From Acinetobacter sp. ANC 4470 (lineage in GTDB: Bacteria; Pseudomonadota; Gammaproteobacteria; Pseudomonadales; Moraxellaceae): a DNA stretch of 64,000 bases. Position numbers and translations under genes: made by a program. Location: the NCBI RefSeq assembly GCF_002135335.1, contig NZ_NEGC01000002.1, positions 62,001-126,000 on the forward strand, written 5' to 3'. Shown here in pieces: positions 45,498 to 56,002 of this stretch; position 1 is the stretch's first letter; every line of letters starts with the position of its first letter. The notes below the pieces were generated by a model. It did not search any database. It was given only the letters and a program-made list of their open reading frames with translations, and had not been told where the DNA came from.

Positions 45498-46609
45498 GAT
45501 GAACTACGAATAATCTCTTTAGATTTAGCTTCTTCAAGCTCTATTACACGTTGACGAACCATAGCTTCAATTTCGTCAACCAACTGATTGGTATCAATTA
45601 AATGGCTTTTTTCACCATTACGATATACCAGTGAACGCGGTGCAGCACCCACAACGCCAATATCGGCTTCTTTGGCTTCGCCCGGGCCATTCACTTTACA
45701 TCCAATGACAGATACATCCATTGGGGTACGAATATCTTCTAAACGCTCTTCTAAAGCTTGCATCACAGCAATCACGTTAAATTCTTGACGTGAACAACTT
45801 GGACAAGCAATAAAGTTAATTCCATTGGAACGCAAGCTAAGTGATTTTAAAATATCAAAACCAATTTTCACTTCTTCTTCAGGTTCAGCAGCCAATGAAA
45901 TACGCATCGTATCACCGATGCCTTCCATCAATAGACCACCTAACGCAATCGCAGATTTCACTGAACCGGTACGATAAATTCCTGCTTCAGTGACACCCAA
46001 ATGCAACGGATTATCAATCTGTTTAGACAACAGACGGTACGCATCCATGGTTAAAAACACATTTGATGCTTTAACCGAAACTTTAAATTCTTGGTAATTT
46101 AAACGATCTAAAATATCAATATGGCGCATTGCCGACTCAAGCAATGCTTGACCCGTTGGCTCGCCATATTTTTTCTGAATATCTTTTTCTAGCGAACCCG
46201 CATTGACACCAATACGCATGGAAATATCATGATATTTTGCCGCAGCAACCACTTCACGAATTTTTGCTTCAGAACCAATATTCCCTGGATTAATACGTAA
46301 ACAATCCGCCCCCATTTCAGCAGCTTTCAATGCGATTTTATAATCGAAATGAATATCAGCAACCAAAGGCACAGAAACACGTTTACGAATTTCACCAAAT
46401 GCGATTGCAGCTTCCATCGATGGAACTGAAACACGCATGATATCCGCACCGACTTCGGCACAACGCTCAATTTGAGCAACGGTTGCATCAACATCACAGG
46501 TTTCAGTATTGGTCATACTTTGGATGCTAATTGGTGCATCACCACCCACATAGACTGAACCAACACGAATTTTACGAGTGGGACGACGCTTAATCGGATT
46601 TACAATCAT
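45494..46609 (-). CDS. ispG: 4-hydroxy-3-methylbut-2-enyl diphosphate synthase (IspG/GcpE)
   Basis: 371 residues; the iron-sulfur enzyme of the penultimate step of the non-mevalonate isoprenoid pathway. The [4Fe-4S] ligands are the Cys pair in [10 protein letters not shown] and the Cys in [11 protein letters not shown]. The N-terminal TIM barrel starts [16 protein letters not shown] and contains [14 protein letters not shown] and [10 protein letters not shown]. It overlaps hisS and follows the rodZ-like gene by 24 bases. Confidence 0.97.
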   Translation of the reverse strand: MIVNPIKRRPTRKIRVGSVYVGGDAPISIQSMTNTETCDVDATVAQIERCAEVGADIMRVSVPSMEAAIAFGEIRKRVSVPLVADIHFDYKIALKAAEMGADCLRINPGNIGSEAKIREVVAAAKYHDISMRIGVNAGSLEKDIQKKYGEPTGQALLESAMRHIDILDRLNYQEFKVSVKASNVFLTMDAYRLLSKQIDNPLHLGVTEAGIYRTGSVKSAIALGGLLMEGIGDTMRISLAAEPEEEVKIGFDILKSLSLRSNGINFIACPSCSRQEFNVIAVMQALEERLEDIRTPMDVSVIGCKVNGPGEAKEADIGVVGAAPRSLVYRNGEKSHLIDTNQLVDEIEAMVRQRVIELEEAKSKEIIRSSS

Positions 46610-46633
46610 GAATATCGCTCTTCTCTTTACCCA

Positions 46634-47422
46634 TTAACGTGACAAACGGAAGTCGGCTTTGCCATTCACTGTATAAGGTGACAAGGCAATCTTTTCATTA
46701 TTCAAAGTTAAGGTTACAGCCGATGCATCATCAAGGCGAATTTGAAACGGTGTTTCACCATTCAATTTCACTGTCGCTGCTTGACGACCTGTTGCAAGTA
46801 CTTTTCCAGTCGAATCTACAATATGAACAGAGGTTGGTTGACTAAACTCGAGTTCCAATTGATCACCAGATACAGCTGCCGAATTATCTAAACTCAATAC
46901 TTCTACATCTGATTCCGCAGGAGCAACGTCATGACTATCACTTTTGCTTGCCGACCAATTTTGTATCGCCATAGTGGCAATAGCCAATATCACCAGTATC
47001 ACGCCAGCGATGACTATGCGCTTTAACCACTTTTTATTACGATCACTATTAGAACCTGAGAGCTTACCCATGATTTTAATAGGTGAATTGTTTAAAGCAT
47101 GGTTTGGCAACAACCCCGTATCATTTTGATAAATCTCATCAAAACGCTGAATAATACTGGTTGCATCTACCTTTAAGTATTTTGCATAGATGCGATAGTA
47201 ACCTTTAATAAAGGTCGCTTCAGGTAAAGATTTATAGTCATCTTGCTCTAAAGCGGTCAAAGTTTTCAAAGGGATATTCAAATCTTTAGCAGCGTCATTT
47301 AATTCACGCTTTTGTGCAATTCGAATTTGACGCAAGTACTCACCTGGACGCTGAACATTTCCTAATGCATTGGGTGCTACGCTTGAACCATTCGATTGCT
47401 GTGAATTAGGATTTACTTCCAT
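46634..47422 (-). CDS. rodZ: RodZ-like cytoskeletal/HTH membrane protein
   Basis: 262 residues. An N-terminal HTH_25 helix-turn-helix (GEYLRQIRIAQKRELNDA, about residues 27-100) is followed by one membrane helix (IVIAGVILVILAIATMAI, about 137-155) and a periplasmic DUF4115 domain (LELEFSQPTSVHIVDSTGK to the end). RodZ links MreB filaments to the cell-wall elongation machinery and sets rod shape. The start overlaps the pilF end by 10 bases. Confidence 0.9.
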   Translation of the reverse strand: MEVNPNSQQSNGSSVAPNALGNVQRPGEYLRQIRIAQKRELNDAAKDLNIPLKTLTALEQDDYKSLPEATFIKGYYRIYAKYLKVDATSIIQRFDEIYQNDTGLLPNHALNNSPIKIMGKLSGSNSDRNKKWLKRIVIAGVILVILAIATMAIQNWSASKSDSHDVAPAESDVEVLSLDNSAAVSGDQLELEFSQPTSVHIVDSTGKVLATGRQAATVKLNGETPFQIRLDDASAVTLTLNNEKIALSPYTVNGKADFRLSR

Positions 47423-48222
47423 ACGGCCTCAGTACTGTACTTTAATTGCAGATAACGTTGGTATTCTGGACTTTCCGGGAACAGTGCTCGTAATTGATTA
47501 ACAAGTTCCTGCATTCCCATCGTGTCACTATTTGCTCGTGCAATTCGGATACCAATCCAAAGCGCACGCGCACCTTGATTTTTTTGACCAACTGTACGCA
47601 CGAATTGTTCATACAATTGTGTCGCAGCAGTGATCTGTTGTTTCAAATAAAAAATTTCCGACAACTCTAACATTGAAATAGAGGAATCACGATTCACTTG
47701 TAGGGCTTGTTTGAATGATTTTTCAGCATTCGCAACATCACCTAATTTTAAATAAATCCGCCCTACATTTTCCAAAGCTTTATAACGTTGCTCATACCCT
47801 AATGCAGTCCCTGCCACATTAAGCTGTTCAATAGCATCATTATAACGCCCAATTTGATACAAATAAGTACCATAGTTGTTACGGGCTTGTGCATTTTGGG
47901 GATCAGCAGAGATCGCACGCTTAAAATATGCTTCTGCTTTGTCCATACTGATTTTACTGCCCTCTTGTTGCAGTAAAATCCCCATCATCATATTGGCTGC
48001 TGAGTCCCGAGAGTCGATATCCAGTGCCTGATCTAAAGCTCGTTTTGCAGAATCCAATTCCCCAGATTTAATATATTCGGCTGCCAATTGAGTACGAACT
48101 TGAACAGCTTTTTCAGGGTCTTTCTTACTCATTGTTGCTGTCGATGTTTGACAAGCAGCAACAAAAATAGCAGACATACAAATTGTTGTCATAAAAGCTA
48201 ATTTATATGTGGGCTTTCTCAA
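47413..48222 (-). CDS. pilF: Type IV pilus biogenesis/stability lipoprotein PilF (PilW)
   Basis: 269 residues. The lipoprotein signal MRKPTYKLAFMTTICMSAIF ends in VAAC. It uses a TTG start at 48222 with AGGGGA seven bases before; a later ATG would remove the positive n-region. TPR repeats follow (YIKSGELDSAKRALDQAL, NYGTYLYQIGRYNDAIEQL, GRIYLKLGDVANAEKSFKQA). PilF helps assemble the PilQ secretin, supporting twitching and, in this genus, DNA uptake. Starts 15 bases after rlmN. Confidence 0.92.
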   Translation of the reverse strand: MRKPTYKLAFMTTICMSAIFVAACQTSTATMSKKDPEKAVQVRTQLAAEYIKSGELDSAKRALDQALDIDSRDSAANMMMGILLQQEGSKISMDKAEAYFKRAISADPQNAQARNNYGTYLYQIGRYNDAIEQLNVAGTALGYEQRYKALENVGRIYLKLGDVANAEKSFKQALQVNRDSSISMLELSEIFYLKQQITAATQLYEQFVRTVGQKNQGARALWIGIRIARANSDTMGMQELVNQLRALFPESPEYQRYLQLKYSTEAVWK

Positions 48223-48237
48223 TTGACATCCCCTTTA

Positions 48238-49473
48238 TTATCCTTGCGAGCGCATAATCTCATTTTGTTGCGCCACTTTCTTTTTCCACTGTTCTGCACG
48301 ACGTGTACGATCAGCCACTTGACCGACCAACTGTCCACATGCAGCATCAATATCATCACCACGTGTCTGACGAATCGTACACACAAAACCGGCATCAGAC
48401 AAAGTTTTTTGGAAAGAAATAATACGGTTACGACTTGAGCGGTCATATGGTGCATGCGGGAAGGGATTAAATGGAATTAAATTAATTTTACTTGGTAAGT
48501 TCTTTAATAACTTAATCATCTGCTGCGCATGCTCAGGATGATCATTGACACCATCCAACATCACATACTCAATGGTGACATGTTTACGTGAACTCTCATT
48601 ACCATCTTTGGTAATATAACGCTGACATGCAGCAATCAGTTGTTCTAACGGATATTTCTTATTGATTGGAACTAATTCGTTACGCAACTCATCATTTGGC
48701 GCATGTAAAGAAATCGCCAAAGCAACATCAATATCTTTTATCAGCTGATCAATTTTCGGTACCACACCTGAAGTTGACAAAGTCACACGGCGTTTAGACA
48801 TACCATAAGCAAAGTCATCAAGCATAATACGCATTGAGCTGAGTACTGCATCATAATTGAGCAATGGCTCACCCATACCCATCATCACCACATTGGTGAC
48901 TGAACGCTCACGATCAGCAACAGGCACGTCTTCCATATATGAATAGTTTGCTACCCATAACTGACCAATAATTTCATCAGGGGTTAAATCACGTTGAAAG
49001 CCTTGTTTACCTGTTGAACAAAATGAGCAATCCAAGGCACAACCAACTTGCGAAGAAATACATAATGTCCGACGTAAACCACTTCTATGCTCAGCAGGAA
49101 TCAGGACAGTTTCAACCAAAGAACCTGCGCCTTCTCCAACACGGAATACCCATTTACGCGTGCCATCTTTAGAATAATTTTTATGTACCACTTCTGGTGC
49201 TTTAATTTCGCAAAGCACTTCAAGTTTTTCACGCAATTTGCCTGAAATATTGCTCATTTCAGCAAAATCAGTCACAAAGAATTGATGAATCCACTTCATC
49301 ACCTGACCCGCACGGAATTTTTTTTCACCGATATCTTCGAAAAAATTTTCCAATTGCGGACGTGACATGCCAAGTAAGTTCACTTTCGTAACAGTATTTT
49401 GCTGCGTCGGAGCGGATGGAGACTGTTGCTGTTCAGCAGAAATTGCTGCTGTAGCGACTACTTCAGTACTCAT
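48238..49473 (-). CDS. rlmN: 23S rRNA (A2503-C2)/tRNA A37 methyltransferase RlmN
   Basis: 411 residues, a radical-SAM enzyme that methylates A2503 of 23S rRNA and A37 of some tRNAs. The CxxxCxxC cluster motif lies in [29 protein letters not shown], and [13 protein letters not shown] follow the family order. Two more conserved Cys are in [20 protein letters not shown]. The N-terminal 30 residues, rich in Gln, Ser and Thr, extend beyond the usual start but the ATG at 49473 is preceded by nothing better. First gene of the seven-gene cluster down to bamB. Confidence 0.95.
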   Translation of the reverse strand: MSTEVVATAAISAEQQQSPSAPTQQNTVTKVNLLGMSRPQLENFFEDIGEKKFRAGQVMKWIHQFFVTDFAEMSNISGKLREKLEVLCEIKAPEVVHKNYSKDGTRKWVFRVGEGAGSLVETVLIPAEHRSGLRRTLCISSQVGCALDCSFCSTGKQGFQRDLTPDEIIGQLWVANYSYMEDVPVADRERSVTNVVMMGMGEPLLNYDAVLSSMRIMLDDFAYGMSKRRVTLSTSGVVPKIDQLIKDIDVALAISLHAPNDELRNELVPINKKYPLEQLIAACQRYITKDGNESSRKHVTIEYVMLDGVNDHPEHAQQMIKLLKNLPSKINLIPFNPFPHAPYDRSSRNRIISFQKTLSDAGFVCTIRQTRGDDIDAACGQLVGQVADRTRRAEQWKKKVAQQNEIMRSQG

Positions 49474-49549
49474 GTGTATTACCTAAACCATGTCTAAAGA
49501 TGAAAGGAGAAGCTCAATATATGAGCAAAGCTTTATTCAGAGAATAAAA

Positions 49550-49583
49550 AAACCAGATAAGTATAATAACACTTATCTGGTTT
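49550..49583 (-). terminator. Terminator of ndk
   Basis: AAACCAGATAAGT arms (one mismatch region in the loop) with TTTTTTTT on the minus strand, 13 bases after the ndk stop. Confidence 0.9.
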
Positions 49584-49595
49584 GAATACTTCGAA

Positions 49596-50027
49596 TTAAC
49601 GAGTACGTGGGCAGATCTCAGTTTGAGCGAAGAAGTAGTTAACTTCACGATCAGCAGATGCAACTGAGTCAGAACCATGCGCAGCATTTTCGTCGATGCT
49701 TACAGCGAAATCGGCACGGATAGTACCTGGAGCAGCTTCTTTAGGATTTGTTGCGCCAAGGATTTCACGGTGTGCAAGAATAGCGTTTTCGCCTTCAAGA
49801 ACAGATACTACAACAGGACCAGAAGTCATGAATGCAACTAGGTCAGCAAAGAAACCACGTTCTTTATGTTCAGCATAAAAGCCTTCAGCTTCAGCTTGAG
49901 TCAAATGTTTCATTTTAGTTGCAACGATTTTAAGACCCGCTTTTTCAAAACGAGCAAAAATTTCGCCAACATTGTTTTTAGCAACAGCATCAGGTTTTAC
50001 GATAGATAAAGCGCGTTCAATAGCCAT
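49596..50027 (-). CDS. ndk: Nucleoside diphosphate kinase
   Basis: 143 residues, the standard size. Equalises NTP pools by transferring the gamma-phosphate through a His. The active-site His is in [12 protein letters not shown] context with [15 protein letters not shown] (phospho-His118-type). Start [18 protein letters not shown] with AAGGAG upstream. Confidence 0.97.
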   Translation of the reverse strand: MAIERALSIVKPDAVAKNNVGEIFARFEKAGLKIVATKMKHLTQAEAEGFYAEHKERGFFADLVAFMTSGPVVVSVLEGENAILAHREILGATNPKEAAPGTIRADFAVSIDENAAHGSDSVASADREVNYFFAQTEICPRTR

Positions 50028-50144
50028 GATTGGCTCCTTAGGTCAATTTGACGTTAAAATTTTGCGCATTATACCGAATAATGGGCAATTTTCTGCTTTT
50101 GATATGTAAAAAAATGCTTTTTTCGACATGCAGAAAGCAGAGGA

Positions 50145-50345
50145 TCAGTTTGCTTCGTCAATCCATGCCATTTGAATCCCTTCCAACAGACCCTCTGTCG
50201 ATTTGGTCGGATCATCACTAAAATTTGGCAATGCACAGACCCACGCATGTAAGTCAGTAAAGCGAATCCATTGTGGATCTACATCTGGATGTGCTTCTAA
50301 AAGCTCAATGGCAAGATCAATAGTGTCAGTCCAACGTAAACCCAT
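50145..50345 (-). CDS. iscX: IscX-like Fe-S cluster assembly protein
   Basis: 66 residues: MGLRWTDTIDLAIELLEAHP, then RFTDLHAWVCALPNFSDDP and the acidic end EGIQMAWIDEAN. This is the full length of IscX (YfhJ), a small acidic regulator that binds IscS and iron. The isc operon is not in the window, so the gene is separated from its usual partners; ndk lies 117 bases downstream. Confidence 0.9.
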   Translation of the reverse strand: MGLRWTDTIDLAIELLEAHPDVDPQWIRFTDLHAWVCALPNFSDDPTKSTEGLLEGIQMAWIDEAN

Positions 50346-50432
50346 GGGTATTCCTTAGCGCTAAATGAATACCGTTACTTTAACAAATTCCTAAAATCGA
50401 AAAATAGTTTTTTGGTTTTTAACAGCACATTT

Positions 50433-50987
50433 TTATAAGATGATATTTAAAAATGGTGCAGTGCAAATAATCCCACTGGCGATAACCACACCAATCAATG
50501 CACCCACCAATACATCACTTGGATAATGCAGACCGAGTACCATCCGTGAGATTGCAACCAAAATGGTAAAGGGCAACATCAAAATCAGCAGCATCGGCTG
50601 TATATAACCTATTACTGTGCTTGCCATGACAGCATGTAAAGTATGCCCAGACGGAAAACTAAAGTGATCCAGCGGCTGTTCTTGTAATCGAATCACTTGA
50701 TGCACTTGATAAGGTCGAGGTCGCGTTGTTTTTTGTTTTAAAATTTTATAAATGACCGTTCCGATGGATCCGCTCATGATGAGATAAAGTAGCTGTACCA
50801 GATAAAATACCCCTTCCAACATCCAAAGACTAGCCAACATCACTAACCAAAACAAACCATCACCCAAACGGCTAATGATTTTAAAAAAATAAGCGATCAT
50901 TTTTGAGTGTGAAAAATGATTTAAATATACACAGCCTTTTAAATCGAGATCCAACACCGTTATTTTCACTTGTTTAAAATTCATCAT
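50433..50987 (-). CDS. PAP2-family membrane phosphatase
   Basis: 184 residues with about five membrane helices. The three PAP2 motifs are present: KQKTTRPRP, SFPSGHTLHA and SRMVLGLHYPSD. Such enzymes dephosphorylate lipid phosphates such as undecaprenyl pyrophosphate or phosphatidylglycerol phosphate on the periplasmic side. The frame starts ATGATG; AGGAG fits the second ATG (50984) slightly better. It follows a glycosyltransferase gene by 28 bases, suggesting a joint role in an envelope glycolipid. Confidence 0.87.
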   Translation of the reverse strand: MMNFKQVKITVLDLDLKGCVYLNHFSHSKMIAYFFKIISRLGDGLFWLVMLASLWMLEGVFYLVQLLYLIMSGSIGTVIYKILKQKTTRPRPYQVHQVIRLQEQPLDHFSFPSGHTLHAVMASTVIGYIQPMLLILMLPFTILVAISRMVLGLHYPSDVLVGALIGVVIASGIICTAPFLNIIL

Positions 50988-51015
50988 GATTCTCCTTTAA
51001 GCGTTGGCTTAAAAT

Positions 51016-52299
51016 TTAGGATGTCATTTGTATCTCCTTCACCACCCCATACAATGCCTCTTCAAACTGATGTACTGGATATTGCCAACCCATATGCTGC
51101 ACCGTTTTTCGGGCTTTAAGCCCCATATATTTCAACTGCGGATTATTGGGTAAAGTATAGATTGACTGAATCAAACTTGTCACATTACCTAAAGGACTTA
51201 ACCACCCTGTTTCAGCATGTTTGACATGTAAATGTGCACACGCATAATCATAAGCGATGATAGGTAAACCGCTGGCCATCGCTTCAAGCACCACATTACC
51301 AAAAGTTTCAACCTGACTTGCAAATACAAAAACATTTGCACTTGCATAGGCTTGGGCTAAATTCGAACCGGTTAAAACACCTGTAAAAACAACACCATGA
51401 CCTTGCGATAGCATCTCTAAACGGCTTCGTTCTGGTCCATCACCAACAATGACCAATTTTATATCGTGTTTCGCTGTTTGCTTCATTGCCAAATAAGCAC
51501 TCACCAAAACATCAATTTCTTTTTCAGGCGATAGTCGACCTACATATAGCAATACTTTTGTGTCTGAATTTACTCCCCATTTTTGACGTAAAGCATCCGA
51601 ATAATACTCTGGGGAAAAACATGCAATATCCACACCACGTCCCACAACCACCAACGGACAACAAACACCAAACTGTCTTAAAATATATTCGGTATCTTTA
51701 CTTGGGATACAGGTCATTTGGGTATTGTTATGAAACCAACGTAAATAACACTGAATAGGCTTAACCAAAAAGGCCAAATCGAAGAAACGACTAAATTCCT
51801 GAAAAGGTGAATGGAAGCCACTTGAAACAGGAATCCCTTTTACTTTTGCCGCCTGTAAAGCACTCAAACCCAAGGGGCCTTCTGTCACAATATGCACCAC
51901 ATTGGGTGCAAAAGCGTCCAGTGCATTTGAGACCTTTAAAAATTGCGGCCAACCAAATTGTAAAGATGGATATTTAGGAATAGATTGTGCCTTAACCAAG
52001 CACTCCTTATTTGGCGAAAAGTCCCGACAAGACTGTTCTTGCTCGGGTCGAATCAATAAAATTTTATGACCTTGTTTTTGTAATCCTTTACATAATTGTA
52101 GCAACGATAATGCGACACCATTAATTTCTGGTGACCATGTTTCGGTAACGATGGCTATTTTTAAGCGTGGACGAACCAAATCTTTTAAAACACTAATTTC
52201 TTCTATATGGTTTTTATTTTTTTGTAATTTAAAATAAAACTTAAAACTCTCAGGAAAATCTTGTTGTTTTAACAGGCTTGTAGTGGCTATGTTGGACAT
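51016..52299 (-). CDS. Glycosyltransferase family 4 (GT-B), mannosyltransferase-like
   Basis: 427 residues. The GT-B fold is seen as LKIAIVTETWSPEINGVALS (donor-independent N-domain, about residue 47), HIVTEGPLGLSALQAAK, and the C-domain LLYVGRLSPEKEIDVLVSAY, IVGDGPERSRLE and SQVETFGNVVLEAMASGLPI, whose E-x7-E binds the nucleotide sugar. It resembles the MgtA/alpha-mannosyltransferase group acting on lipids. The first 46 residues are an unusual extension before the normal start. Probably cotranscribed with the PAP2 gene. Confidence 0.87.
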   Translation of the reverse strand: MSNIATTSLLKQQDFPESFKFYFKLQKNKNHIEEISVLKDLVRPRLKIAIVTETWSPEINGVALSLLQLCKGLQKQGHKILLIRPEQEQSCRDFSPNKECLVKAQSIPKYPSLQFGWPQFLKVSNALDAFAPNVVHIVTEGPLGLSALQAAKVKGIPVSSGFHSPFQEFSRFFDLAFLVKPIQCYLRWFHNNTQMTCIPSKDTEYILRQFGVCCPLVVVGRGVDIACFSPEYYSDALRQKWGVNSDTKVLLYVGRLSPEKEIDVLVSAYLAMKQTAKHDIKLVIVGDGPERSRLEMLSQGHGVVFTGVLTGSNLAQAYASANVFVFASQVETFGNVVLEAMASGLPIIAYDYACAHLHVKHAETGWLSPLGNVTSLIQSIYTLPNNPQLKYMGLKARKTVQHMGWQYPVHQFEEALYGVVKEIQMTS

Positions 52300-52383
52300 A
52301 TGACACCTATTACTTGATTTTCTTATAGCTTAGATGCCTATTTTGACAGTTTGATGATCAATACTTTACATTTAGATGAAATA

Positions 52384-52410
52384 AAAAAAGAGAGATCTTT
52401 TCAATCTCCC
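52384..52410 (-). terminator. Terminator of the chaperone-usher operon
   Basis: GGGAGAT / ATCTCTC-type arms followed on the minus strand by seven T, about 45 bases after the last pilus gene. Confidence 0.65.
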
Positions 52411-52452
52411 TTTTATTGGTCTTTTATAAAACTAAGAGACCATTTCTTTAAA

Positions 52453-52863
52453 TTAAAAATCCACATTAACATAGATTCGGTCACGATAAACTCCCGCAGG
52501 GACGGTATATAAAGGGTTTTCTTGAAGCTGTGCTGAAATAATATATTTTTGATTACTTCCACCCCGCTGATTTATTTGAACCCCCCAAAGGTTTTCACTT
52601 GCACCTCTGATATTCAACTGCGTTCTTAGTCTATACGGCCCGTTAGATACATAGCTTGAACCACTAGAATTCACCAAATTCTGACTGCGAAATGAAATTG
52701 AATAATTCTGATCGCAAGTCACATTAAATGATGTTGCTGTTTGACTATGATAATAATTCGCCAACTTCATTTCATGTGCCGAAAAACCACCAATGTAACA
52801 TTCAGAAGCATACACTGAACAATAAGCCATCGAAACAATGCATGCTAAAAATAATGGTTTCAT
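52453..52863 (-). CDS. Spore-coat-U-domain pilin subunit (probable tip or minor subunit)
   Basis: 136 residues with signal peptide MKPLFLACIVSMAYCSVYA. The mature protein starts SECYIGGFS and has the SCPU/Csu-type pattern: Cys pair (Cys22 and Cys50 region, NVTCDQNYSISF), GPYRLRTQLNIRG and the C-terminal strand PAGVYRDRIYVNVDF. Such domains are chaperone-usher subunits. As the last gene, after the usher, it may be the adhesive tip, as CsuE is in Csu pili, but it has only one domain. AGGAGG lies six bases before the ATG. Overlap and gaps are short, so it belongs to the pilus operon. Confidence 0.78.
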   Translation of the reverse strand: MKPLFLACIVSMAYCSVYASECYIGGFSAHEMKLANYYHSQTATSFNVTCDQNYSISFRSQNLVNSSGSSYVSNGPYRLRTQLNIRGASENLWGVQINQRGGSNQKYIISAQLQENPLYTVPAGVYRDRIYVNVDF

Positions 52864-52875
52864 AAAAACCTCCTA

Positions 52876-55215
52876 TTATTTACATACCAAATCAATAATC
52901 GGTGTATCAGCGCTATCAATTTGACTTTGAGAAATATTAAATGTTGTATTGCATGTTTTACCCTCCTGCGTCTTGACTTTCAAATCATATTTAGATGGTT
53001 TAGATAGATAAAGATAAACCAAGCCGTTACTATCGACAAAATAACTTTCTTCATTATTTCCATCCAGCTCTACAATTGAACTCAAAGGAAAATTATTATT
53101 ATTAGAATCTTTTAAATGAAGCGTAAATCTCCTCGTTAAAGCAACTTTAAAATCTAAAACATACCCCCTCTGATTTAAAGCACTTAATTTTTGATTTGAG
53201 TTTTCAAATGAATAATCCAAAGGAAGTTGATCTTGATTATATGAAATATCGTAATTAATATAAGGAATGATATTATGTACAAAAAGATAGCCATTTTTAT
53301 TTGTTTGACCCACAACAGATAATGACCTTAAAACATCGACATCTTTCATACCATCAACATGAACCAAAGCAAATGCATTATCTACATACTTCGTCATAGA
53401 TATTTTATTTCCCAACCAGACCAATGCACCCTGATATTGTGCTTGCATCACTTTATTATTTTCATACTCATCATAAGAAGCTCTGAAATCACCAATATTG
53501 GTTTTATACAAACCAAAGCCATGGAAATTAACATCACTATCCATATGTGCAACTGCAACCGAATAATCAAAACCATTTTGTAAGATACTATTTTTAGAAT
53601 AACTTAATATAGTTTCTCCATCATCCGTACTGTGCTCTAAATCTATACTTCCTCGATTACCCCAATTGTAACTAAACATAATATTAAAACTATCATCACC
53701 ATCTTCGAAGTTTTTAAAATAGTTTAAACTTGTATACATATTTCTCGTGAGCTTTTTTTGCACACCAATATTGATGATCTGACTATCAATCGAATCAAAA
53801 CCATGCATATCATAATTTTTATTATCAACATAAGTTAAACTTAAACCATCAACATATTTTAAGTTTGAAAAATTAATATAAGCAAGATTAGACATTTTTG
53901 TATTAAATTCATACTCATCAAAACCTAACTGCTGAAATTCCTCTGTATAATAACGGCTATTTAAGCCAAATGACCAAGTTCCAAAGCTTCTAGATAACGA
54001 AACCGAAACCGCATGCCCCACATCGCCATTATAATCACTGAGCGCATAGGCTGTATCTAACAATGCGAACTTACTAATACCCTGTGTCCACATAAAACTT
54101 AAATTACTAACTTGTTCCGAATAAATCGCATCAAAGCCCAGTGTCGTAGTTGCAGCAACCCCTCGGCGAAAATATACTTTTGAAAAAAAGTCACGATAAT
54201 CACTATCGTCTTCATCATAGTTATATCTTAATTTACCTAAAGAAATATCATATTCATTCAAGCCGATACGTAATAGCTGACTACTGATATAAACTGGAAA
54301 ACTCCTTACAGTCTGATTCCCCAAAATATCTTCTACCACAATTTTTGCATCACCCGTCTGATCAATAGTGGCACCTGTTTGTAACGAGTAATTCCCTGGT
54401 GTAATGGATTGTTTGTATAAATTTACCCCATTAATATATAAATCTACAGTCGATGGTAATGCTGCACTCCCTTGTAGGCTTGGCATATTCCAATACACAA
54501 AATCAGGGCGATCTGTATAATTTGTACCAAAACTAATACCACCATATCGAAATGAATTAAATAATGAGTTGTAAACGCTGGTCGTATCACCAACTCTTAA
54601 CTTCAAATATTTATCTGGAAATTCCAATTCAAATAGAGAACTCACGCGTAAAAATTGTTTTTCATCCTCATCTGGGGAATCTCGATACAAAATAGAATTA
54701 CTCAACATCCAATAGTCTTTAAAAATTCCAATTTCGGAATAAGCATTAAAATCTGTGGAATAGTCATCCTTAGAGTAAAAATAATCATAATTAAGAAACC
54801 CTCCAAAATTAGCCTTAGTTGGAGTAGTGATTAAATTATCGTAATTACTGTCTTTAAAATATGAGGCAGGTAAATCAATTTTTATCGCCTGTAAAGCATC
54901 ATCTTTTTGAAATTTTATATCTGGACTACGCATAAGACAAAAACCAACTTTGCTTTGATTTTTGACGAACTTAAGGGAATTAACTCCCAACTCTTCTAGC
55001 GTTTTACACTCTATATATTCACCATCCTTAGTGACAATCAATACTGTTTCTATGTGCCGATCTACACCATTAAGCCATACATTTACAATAAGTGCACCCG
55101 CATCTGTTTGTGTTAATGACTCAACATTTGCTCGCGATTGGGCTAACAGCTCTACATTAGCTTGTGCAGTTCCAACTACACTAAAAAAAACAAGAACAAC
55201 TCTAAAACATTTCAT
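52876..55215 (-). CDS. Fimbrial outer-membrane usher
   Basis: 779 residues, the size of an archaic/Csu-type usher. A signal peptide (VVLVFFSVVGTAQA) precedes the N-terminal domain (VNVWLNGVDRHIETVLIV). The 24-strand barrel includes GTNYTDRPDFVYWNMPSLQG, the plug-like NQTVRSFPVYIS, YDISLGKLRYNYDEDDSDY and many strands. C-terminal domains end in ADTPIIDLVCK with a Cys pair (GKTCNTTF, LVCK). It exports and assembles the subunits encoded beside it. AGGGG lies seven bases before the ATG. The codon use looks AT-richer than housekeeping neighbours. Confidence 0.9.
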   Translation of the reverse strand: MKCFRVVLVFFSVVGTAQANVELLAQSRANVESLTQTDAGALIVNVWLNGVDRHIETVLIVTKDGEYIECKTLEELGVNSLKFVKNQSKVGFCLMRSPDIKFQKDDALQAIKIDLPASYFKDSNYDNLITTPTKANFGGFLNYDYFYSKDDYSTDFNAYSEIGIFKDYWMLSNSILYRDSPDEDEKQFLRVSSLFELEFPDKYLKLRVGDTTSVYNSLFNSFRYGGISFGTNYTDRPDFVYWNMPSLQGSAALPSTVDLYINGVNLYKQSITPGNYSLQTGATIDQTGDAKIVVEDILGNQTVRSFPVYISSQLLRIGLNEYDISLGKLRYNYDEDDSDYRDFFSKVYFRRGVAATTTLGFDAIYSEQVSNLSFMWTQGISKFALLDTAYALSDYNGDVGHAVSVSLSRSFGTWSFGLNSRYYTEEFQQLGFDEYEFNTKMSNLAYINFSNLKYVDGLSLTYVDNKNYDMHGFDSIDSQIINIGVQKKLTRNMYTSLNYFKNFEDGDDSFNIMFSYNWGNRGSIDLEHSTDDGETILSYSKNSILQNGFDYSVAVAHMDSDVNFHGFGLYKTNIGDFRASYDEYENNKVMQAQYQGALVWLGNKISMTKYVDNAFALVHVDGMKDVDVLRSLSVVGQTNKNGYLFVHNIIPYINYDISYNQDQLPLDYSFENSNQKLSALNQRGYVLDFKVALTRRFTLHLKDSNNNNFPLSSIVELDGNNEESYFVDSNGLVYLYLSKPSKYDLKVKTQEGKTCNTTFNISQSQIDSADTPIIDLVCK

Positions 55216-55232
55216 AGAATCACCCCTTAGAT

Positions 55233-55934
55233 TTAATATTCCAATAAATCTCCATCTTTATCGGTTTTAATTTTGACTTTTATTTTATCGTTCTGTTTAT
55301 GATTCACCATCCCTAAATCAAAAGTATATTTCTGCCCAATCAGTAAATAGCGATTAATATTTTTTTGTACCAATTCCTTATTATTACTATCGACCAATTT
55401 AATATTCGTGATTTGCGCATGTGATTTTGCAAGGTTCTTAACATCGACTATCATATTATTATTTTCGGATCTTAACTTCACATCTAAATTAGTTTTATCT
55501 TGTTTACCTACAAACAATGGTAAAGAAAAATTAAATTGGAAATTAATAGCCTCATCTTCCGTTATAGGGGTTACTTCATTAAAAATAACACGCCAAGTTT
55601 GTTCTTTCTCTAAATCTTGTTTCGAAAATGGTTGGATAAACCCAACCCGCACAATTTGTTTACTTTCTGGTTTTAATTCAAAAATTTTAGGATTAAACAA
55701 AATATTTTTTTCTTCTACTAATATATCTTCTCCTTTTTCATTTTGCTCCCATTTCACCGCCGATAATTCAAAAATTTTAGCGCTATCAAAACCAGAATTT
55801 TCAACGACCACCGTTGCACTGCGTTGCTGTTTACTCTTATTACCTAAATATAATTGAATTGGAGTGAATTTAATTCCAGCAAATAAAGGGCAAGTTAAGC
55901 TACTCAAAATTAAGAATAAAACTATTTTATGCAT
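55233..55934 (-). CDS. Periplasmic fimbrial chaperone
   Basis: 233 residues from the ATG at 55934 (MHKIVLFLILSSLTC, signal peptide), with AAGGA seven bases upstream; the open frame extends 15 codons further. The PapD-like fold shows IKFTPIQLYLGNKSKQQRSA, LFNPKIFELKPESKQIVRVG (G1 strand with the conserved residues) and EQTWRVIFNEV. It keeps subunits folded by donor-strand complementation. The G1 strand lacks a clear hydrophobic alternation as long as in FimC. Lies 17 bases before the usher. Confidence 0.88.
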   Translation of the reverse strand: MHKIVLFLILSSLTCPLFAGIKFTPIQLYLGNKSKQQRSATVVVENSGFDSAKIFELSAVKWEQNEKGEDILVEEKNILFNPKIFELKPESKQIVRVGFIQPFSKQDLEKEQTWRVIFNEVTPITEDEAINFQFNFSLPLFVGKQDKTNLDVKLRSENNNMIVDVKNLAKSHAQITNIKLVDSNNKELVQKNINRYLLIGQKYTFDLGMVNHKQNDKIKVKIKTDKDGDLLEY

Positions 55935-56002
55935 ATTTATTCCTTTATTATTTATAATAGTGGTGCACGCCATTCGCATACACCACTATTCCCTACTTTT
56001 AC